A DNA stretch of 17,312 bases, taken from positions 1-17,312 of the forward strand of contig CAAEQF010000127.1 of NCBI GenBank assembly GCA_900758075.1, given 5' to 3'. The notes below the pieces were generated by a model. That model saw nothing but the letters and a program-made list of their open reading frames with translations. It did no database searches and was not told where the DNA came from. The DNA is from Coriobacteriia bacterium. Its GTDB lineage: Bacteria > Actinomycetota > Coriobacteriia > Coriobacteriales > QAMH01. Both the position numbers and the translations under genes were made by a program. Shown piece by piece: positions 13,635-17,312 of this stretch. Each line of letters opens with the position of its first letter. Within the stretch, counting starts at the first letter, position 1.

Positions 13635-16160
13635 TTATGCGGCGTCGGCAACAAGCTTTTCGTCGACAGCCTTGCCATCTTCCGCCCCGTCCTTGGGAGC
13701 CGGGCGGAACAGCATGAACAGCATCACGGCTGCAGCGATGACGGCGACCCAGAACCACAGGTCAAGCGCACCACCGGCGGCAACGCGGCTGAAGTTGTAG
13801 AACATCAGCGCGACGACCCAGGCAAACCCGGTCTCGTAGCCAATAGCAGCCCAGAACCACTTGTTGAAACCGCCCATCTCGCGCTTGACGGCGCCAATCG
13901 CGGCGACGCACGGGGCGCACAGCAGGTTGAAGACGAGGAACGAAAATCCAGCGCTCAGCGCGAAACCGCCCGTGTACGCATCGAGCCCCTGCAGGAACGT
14001 CATGGTCCAAGCAACATCGGGGTTTCCGCTGTAGAGAACCGCCATGGTGCTAACCAGGTTCTCCTTTGCCATGAGGCCAGTGACTGCAGCAGCTGCGCCT
14101 TCCCAGGTGCCCCAGCCAAGTGGCGCGAAGATCCAGGCGATTGCATTGCCGAACGCAGCGAGGAACGATTGATCCATGCTCTCGACCGCGACGTATGCGC
14201 CATCGACGATACCGTAGGTCGAGAAGTACCAGACGATAATCGTCGCCAGCAGGATGATGGTGCCCGCCTTCTTCACAAACGCCCAGGCGCGTTCCCACAT
14301 GCTGCGCAGCAGGTCAACGAAGCGCGGCAGACGGTATTCCGGCAGTTCCATGATGTAGGGCGTCGTCTCGCCCCTAAACGGCTTGGTCTTTTTCAGCATG
14401 ATGCCGGACACGATGATCGAAGCAATGCCAAGGAAATAAGCCGACGGCGCAACCCACCAGGCGCCCCCGAAGAACGCCGTCGTGATGAGAGCGATGGCCG
14501 GAAGCTTTGCCGAGCAGGGCATGAACGTCGTCGTCATGACCGTCAGGCGGCGTGAAGATTCGGATTCGATGGTACGAGACGCCATGATGCCGGGAACGCC
14601 GCAGCCCGTGCCCACGAGCATCGGGATGAACGTCTTGCCCGACAGGCCAAATCTGCGGAACATCCTGTCGAGGATGAACGTGACGCGCGCCATGTACCCG
14701 CATCCTTCGAGGATGGCGAGCAGGAAAAACAGCACCATAATCTGCGGCAGGAAGCCAAGCACCGCGCCAACGCCGGCGACGATGCCGCTCAAGACGAGGT
14801 CAGACAGCCAAGCAGGCGCCTGTATCGCATCGAGTCCACCTTGCACGAGGACGGGGATGCCGGGAACCCAAGGCCCAAACGCGGCGGGATCTGGTTCTTC
14901 TACCGCAAGCGCGTCGTTGAACATCTCGCTCGTGACCTCGTGCTCGTCTGCCTCACCCGAGTCTTCGTCGACAACGTGCGTGGTACCGACGACACCAGCA
15001 GCCTGTGCCCCTTCGTTGAACGCGGCAAGCGCAGCCTGTCCCTCGGCGCTATCCAGATCGGCACCCTCAGCCTTGTCGGCACCGACGTACTCGGAGATAT
15101 CGTCAGTGGAGACACCAGCCTCAGATGCTGCCGTCAGATACGCATCGATATCGTTTTGCGCGCCTGTGTACTCATCCGACGCTTCGGTATAGGCTGCGCA
15201 CCCTTGAGAGGCGACGTACCACCCATCTCCGAACAGGCCGTCGTTGGCCCAGTCGGTGAAGTACGTTCCCACCGTCGAGATGGAGAGGTAGTACACGAGG
15301 GCAATAACCGCGACAAAGATTGGCAGTGCCGCAACGCGGTTGGTCACGACACGGTCGATTTTCTCGGAAAGTGTCAGACCCTTGATGGTCTTTTTCTGCA
15401 CATCGCCAATAAAGCTCGTAATGTAGCGGTAGCGCTCGTTGGTGATGATGGCATCGGAATGGTCATCGAGGTCGGCCTCCACCTTCGCGATGAATTCCTC
15501 GCAGCTTTTGCGCATACCATGGTCGACAACTTCGTATTCGTCACGCTCGAAGACCTTGATAGCATGGAAGCGGCGCAGACGCTCCGGAATCGTCGCGGGA
15601 AGCAGTGCCTCGATTTGCGTGAGGCACTCCTCTACTTCCGGGTCGAAGATAATGGGGACCGCTACACGTTTTTTCCGCGCCGCGTCAACTGCCTTATCTG
15701 CCAGGTGCTCGATGCCGTCGCCGCGTAGCGCCGATATCTCGACGACGGGCACGTTGAGTTTGCGTGCAAGCTCATCGGTCTTGATCTTTATACCGCACTT
15801 CTTGACGACGTCCATCTGATTGAGAGCGACAATCATCGGGACCCCAAACTCCATGAGCTGCGTCGTCAGGTACAGATTGCGCTCCAAATTGGACGCGTCG
15901 ACAATGTTGACGATGGCATCTGGGTTTCCGCTCGAGAGAAAGTTTCGCGCGATGATTTCCTCGTTGGAGTAGGGAGAGAGCGAGTAAATACCAGGGAGGT
16001 CGACAAATTCCACATCCCTATCACCACGAAGGGTACCCGTCTTCTTTTCCACAGTAACGCCAGGCCAGTTGCCCACATACTGATGATTGCCCGTGAGCTG
16101 GTTGAACAGCGTCGTCTTGCCCGAGTTTGGGTTTCCGACGAGTGCAATAGATACCGACAT
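13635..16160 (-). CDS. feoB: Ferrous iron transport protein FeoB with large periplasmic loop
   Basis: This 841-residue membrane GTPase imports Fe(II). The N-terminal G domain has GNPNSGKTT (9-17), T36 in NWPGVTVE, DLPG (54-57), NQMD (114-117) and SALRGDG (143-149). After a helical linker the membrane part begins near residue 278. GCGVPGIMASRT (519-530) is the conserved first gate motif, and FMPCSAKLP follows. Between the first and second transmembrane helices is an acidic, Ala-rich stretch from about 312 to 428, around 115 residues, probably on the outer face of the membrane. It makes this protein longer than the 773-residue E. coli FeoB. The ATG at 16160 is preceded by GAGAGGTGA eight bases upstream. 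It lies 95 bases downstream of feoA, with a terminator-like hairpin and an AGTTAG motif in that gap. Confidence 0.97.
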   Translation of the reverse strand: MSVSIALVGNPNSGKTTLFNQLTGNHQYVGNWPGVTVEKKTGTLRGDRDVEFVDLPGIYSLSPYSNEEIIARNFLSSGNPDAIVNIVDASNLERNLYLTTQLMEFGVPMIVALNQMDVVKKCGIKIKTDELARKLNVPVVEISALRGDGIEHLADKAVDAARKKRVAVPIIFDPEVEECLTQIEALLPATIPERLRRFHAIKVFERDEYEVVDHGMRKSCEEFIAKVEADLDDHSDAIITNERYRYITSFIGDVQKKTIKGLTLSEKIDRVVTNRVAALPIFVAVIALVYYLSISTVGTYFTDWANDGLFGDGWYVASQGCAAYTEASDEYTGAQNDIDAYLTAASEAGVSTDDISEYVGADKAEGADLDSAEGQAALAAFNEGAQAAGVVGTTHVVDEDSGEADEHEVTSEMFNDALAVEEPDPAAFGPWVPGIPVLVQGGLDAIQAPAWLSDLVLSGIVAGVGAVLGFLPQIMVLFFLLAILEGCGYMARVTFILDRMFRRFGLSGKTFIPMLVGTGCGVPGIMASRTIESESSRRLTVMTTTFMPCSAKLPAIALITTAFFGGAWWVAPSAYFLGIASIIVSGIMLKKTKPFRGETTPYIMELPEYRLPRFVDLLRSMWERAWAFVKKAGTIILLATIIVWYFSTYGIVDGAYVAVESMDQSFLAAFGNAIAWIFAPLGWGTWEGAAAAVTGLMAKENLVSTMAVLYSGNPDVAWTMTFLQGLDAYTGGFALSAGFSFLVFNLLCAPCVAAIGAVKREMGGFNKWFWAAIGYETGFAWVVALMFYNFSRVAAGGALDLWFWVAVIAAAVMLFMLFRPAPKDGAEDGKAVDEKLVADAA

Positions 16161-16182
16161 TTAGTTTGTCACCTCTCATTAA

Positions 16183-16199
16183 GTGTGTTATGACTAACT
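16183..16199 (-). promoter_or_regulatory. feo-type operator candidate upstream of feoB
   Basis: On the minus strand this reads AGTTAGTCATAACACAC, with a GTTA/TAAC dyad. It matches the site upstream of feoA at about 13 of 17 positions and the site upstream of the FeoB-associated gene at about 11 of 17. It lies 23 bases before the feoB ATG, after the feoA-feoB hairpin. A weak TAACAC -10-like box overlaps it, but no good -35 is visible. Confidence 0.4.
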
Positions 16200-16206
16200 T
16201 TATGGG

Positions 16207-16234
16207 AATAAGAAAAGGCGTGCTTGCACGCCTT
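16207..16234 (-). terminator. Terminator-like hairpin between feoA and feoB
   Basis: On the minus strand AAGGCGTGC and GCACGCCTT form a perfect stem (16215-16223 with 16226-16234; in practice the loop is CAAG), followed by TTTTCTTATT. The T-run is broken by a C and an A, so termination may be partial. A second, weaker hairpin (TAGCGC/GCGCTA) starts at the feoA stop codon. Confidence 0.7.
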
Positions 16235-16255
16235 GCAGTAGCGCCGGTAAAAGCG

Positions 16256-16483
16256 CTATCCGATTATCTCGACCTCGATGCCCTTGCAGTCCGAACGTCG
16301 CAAAGACAGATGATATCCGCGAACGCGCAAGTCAACCGGATCGTTGAGCGGTGCGACCTTACGGACCGATATCTCGGTTCCACGTGTGATTCCCATGTCC
16401 ATGATTCTCCGACGCGTCTGCCCTGTGTCGTTGAGCTTAACCACACGGCAGGATTCGCCGGGAGCAACATCGTTGAGTGTCAT
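16256..16483 (-). CDS. feoA: Ferrous iron transport protein FeoA
   Basis: This 75-residue SH3-like cytosolic protein supports FeoB. The sequence MTLNDVAPGESCRVVKLND at the start, RRRIMDMGITRGTEISVRKVAP in the middle and DPVDLRVRGYHLSLR near the end are the standard FeoA blocks. I chose the ATG at 16483, which has GGGGGGAT five bases upstream; an in-frame ATG at 16513 would add ten residues that do not fit the family. It has its own strong promoter and ends 95 bases before feoB. Unlike many feo operons, the two genes do not overlap and a terminator-like hairpin separates them. Confidence 0.95.
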   Translation of the reverse strand: MTLNDVAPGESCRVVKLNDTGQTRRRIMDMGITRGTEISVRKVAPLNDPVDLRVRGYHLSLRRSDCKGIEVEIIG

Positions 16484-16533
16484 AGATCCCCCCAAACACG
16501 TTCGCTGCAGCAAATATTAGCCACATCTACATT

Positions 16534-16582
16534 AGTTAGCTATAGCAAACAGCATGTTAGGTTGAGATAACTCCTATGTCAA
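16534..16582 (-). promoter_or_regulatory. feoA promoter and operator region
   Basis: On the minus strand a perfect -35 TTGACA (16577-16582) is followed by a 17-base spacer and TAACAT (16554-16559), the same -10 as at the FeoB-associated gene. Just downstream of the -10, on the plus strand, AGTTAGCTATAGCAAAC (16534-16550) matches the other feo upstream site at 13 of 17 positions and contains the palindrome GCTATAGC. A second candidate box inside the spacer, TTAGGTTGAGATAAC (plus strand 16557-16571), resembles one arm of a DtxR/IdeR box. The feoA ATG is at 16483, so the leader would be about 65 bases. Confidence 0.7.
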
Positions 16583-16603
16583 CAAATTGTTTCCACATAC
16601 AGC

Positions 16604-16636
16604 AAAACGCCGCGCCCATCTGCATGAGCACGGCGT
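16604..16636 (-). terminator. Intrinsic terminator after the unknown membrane protein
   Basis: On the minus strand ACGCCGTGC pairs with GCGCGGCGT (16628-16636 with 16607-16615) with one wobble, around a 12-base loop, and TTTTGC follows. It lies 31 bases beyond the stop at 16668 and just upstream of the feoA promoter, so it should insulate feoA. Confidence 0.75.
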
Positions 16637-16667
16637 AAAAACAGCAGGTCAATTTGTTGTTACTGAA

Positions 16668-17252
16668 CTACTTCCAGATGTTTTTCTCATCCCAAAGCTC
16701 TTCTTTGGTCGGCCGACGCTCGGCACGCCCCAGGTCGTTTGCCGCCCTGTGAACGCGCACGACAAAGTAGAGGTACACAATGGACAGCACGATGCCGACA
16801 ATCCAGGGGATCATGCTCCCCCCAGACCCCATCAGCGACATAAAGAGCTCGACGCCAGTCATGATCACCATGAAGACAATACCGATGAGCCCGAGTACCG
16901 TCGGCGCAACAAACGAGACCGCCGTCGATGCCGTCTGCAACCCAAAGCAGGCAGGCACCAGCGTGAGCAGCCCCGTGCCGGCAAGCAGCAGCGGGTCGAC
17001 GAGTGCATACGAGAACGCGGGGGCGCCATTCATCTGTTCAAGCTGGGCACCCAAGCCGTTCACCCCGGCAATGAGGGCGGCAAGGCCCAAGACGAGCAAG
17101 ATGATGCTCGCAATTCTGAGCTGAATGCTGCCGTCGACGGGACCATCTTGCAGAGATGATTCGTCGAAAGAGCTCCAGTCTATGGGATTGTCGTCCGTTT
17201 GATATCTTTTGTCGTTTCGCATGGCGTTCATTGTAGCGGTCGGCATCTGCAT
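16668..17252 (-). CDS. Unrecognised four-helix membrane protein
   Basis: I do not recognise this family. The 194-residue frame has a polar, acidic N-terminal cytosolic stretch (about 40 residues, including DWSSFDESSLQDGP). Four hydrophobic segments follow, near IASIILLVLGLAALIAGV, YALVDPLLLAGTGLLTLVPA, VSFVAPTVLGLIGIVFMVIM and WIVGIVLSIVYLYFVVRV. A basic and acidic C-terminal tail ends the protein (RRPTKEELWDEKNIWK). The start is uncertain: ATG at 17252, 17231 or 17222. None has a clear ribosome binding site. A TTGAAT/TACAAT pair with only a 15-base spacer lies just upstream of 17222 and would suit a nearly leaderless start there. It has its own terminator and lies upstream of feoA on the same strand, but I see no evidence for a shared function. 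Confidence 0.72.
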   Translation of the reverse strand: MQMPTATMNAMRNDKRYQTDDNPIDWSSFDESSLQDGPVDGSIQLRIASIILLVLGLAALIAGVNGLGAQLEQMNGAPAFSYALVDPLLLAGTGLLTLVPACFGLQTASTAVSFVAPTVLGLIGIVFMVIMTGVELFMSLMGSGGSMIPWIVGIVLSIVYLYFVVRVHRAANDLGRAERRPTKEELWDEKNIWK

Positions 17253-17312
17253 TCAACTGGCGCGTCCCTGTCTTCGCGCAACTTTCACGATTGGCAAAGC
17301 ATGCAAGAAGGG

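Noticed and set aside
13137..14555. Long plus-strand open frame across the repeat array and the end of feoB
   Set aside because: It starts inside the Cys-rich gene, crosses the strong terminator at 13373-13410 and the repeat array, and is the antisense shadow of feoB. Its protein has no family-like sequence.

Overview
The window is a GC-rich stretch (about 60% by eye) of a bacterial chromosome. It is densely packed with conserved genes, and I see no mobile elements, tRNAs, rRNAs or CRISPR arrays. The best guess for the host is an anaerobic actinomycete of class Coriobacteriia. The reasons are an archaeal-type topoisomerase I with four zinc ribbons and a lysine-rich tail, a topA-tmk-holB-ricT gene order, Ni-hydrogenase maturation genes beside a Tat operon, and Feo-type iron uptake. 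This placement is inference from gene content, not a database result.

Region 1 (1-6505, minus strand) reads topA, tmk, holB, ricT-like, pncB (partial, running off the left edge). After the 126-base topA-tmk gap the genes overlap or lie 2 bases apart, so this is probably one information-processing and NAD-salvage operon. Region 2 (6575-10795, plus strand) is divergent: comF, tatA, tatC, hypA, hypB and a formate/nitrite-family channel. TatA/TatC export folded redox proteins and HypA/HypB deliver nickel to hydrogenase, so the block points to an exported [NiFe] hydrogenase encoded elsewhere. A strong hairpin before the channel gene carries both a T-run and the ribosome binding site.

Region 3 (10948-12891, minus strand) holds mtnA (methylthioribose-1-phosphate isomerase type) and a YagU-like membrane protein, each set off by inverted repeats or terminators. 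Region 4 (13012-16582) is a ferrous-iron uptake island. feoA and feoB are on the minus strand, and a small Cys-rich FeoB-associated membrane protein is on the plus strand, convergent with feoB. All three genes have a similar 17-base AGTTAG-type sequence upstream, and two of them share a TTGACA / TAACAT promoter, which suggests one iron-responsive regulon. Between the convergent genes lie a strong terminator and a small 40-base tandem repeat array built on a palindrome. Region 5 (16668-17252, minus strand) is an unrecognised four-helix membrane protein.

Most of the window is ordinary conserved chromosome, and I found no clear new multi-gene system. The signals most worth checking are the 40-base repeat array, the shared feo upstream motif, the hairpin that could hide the ribosome binding site of the channel gene, and the terminator between feoA and feoB.
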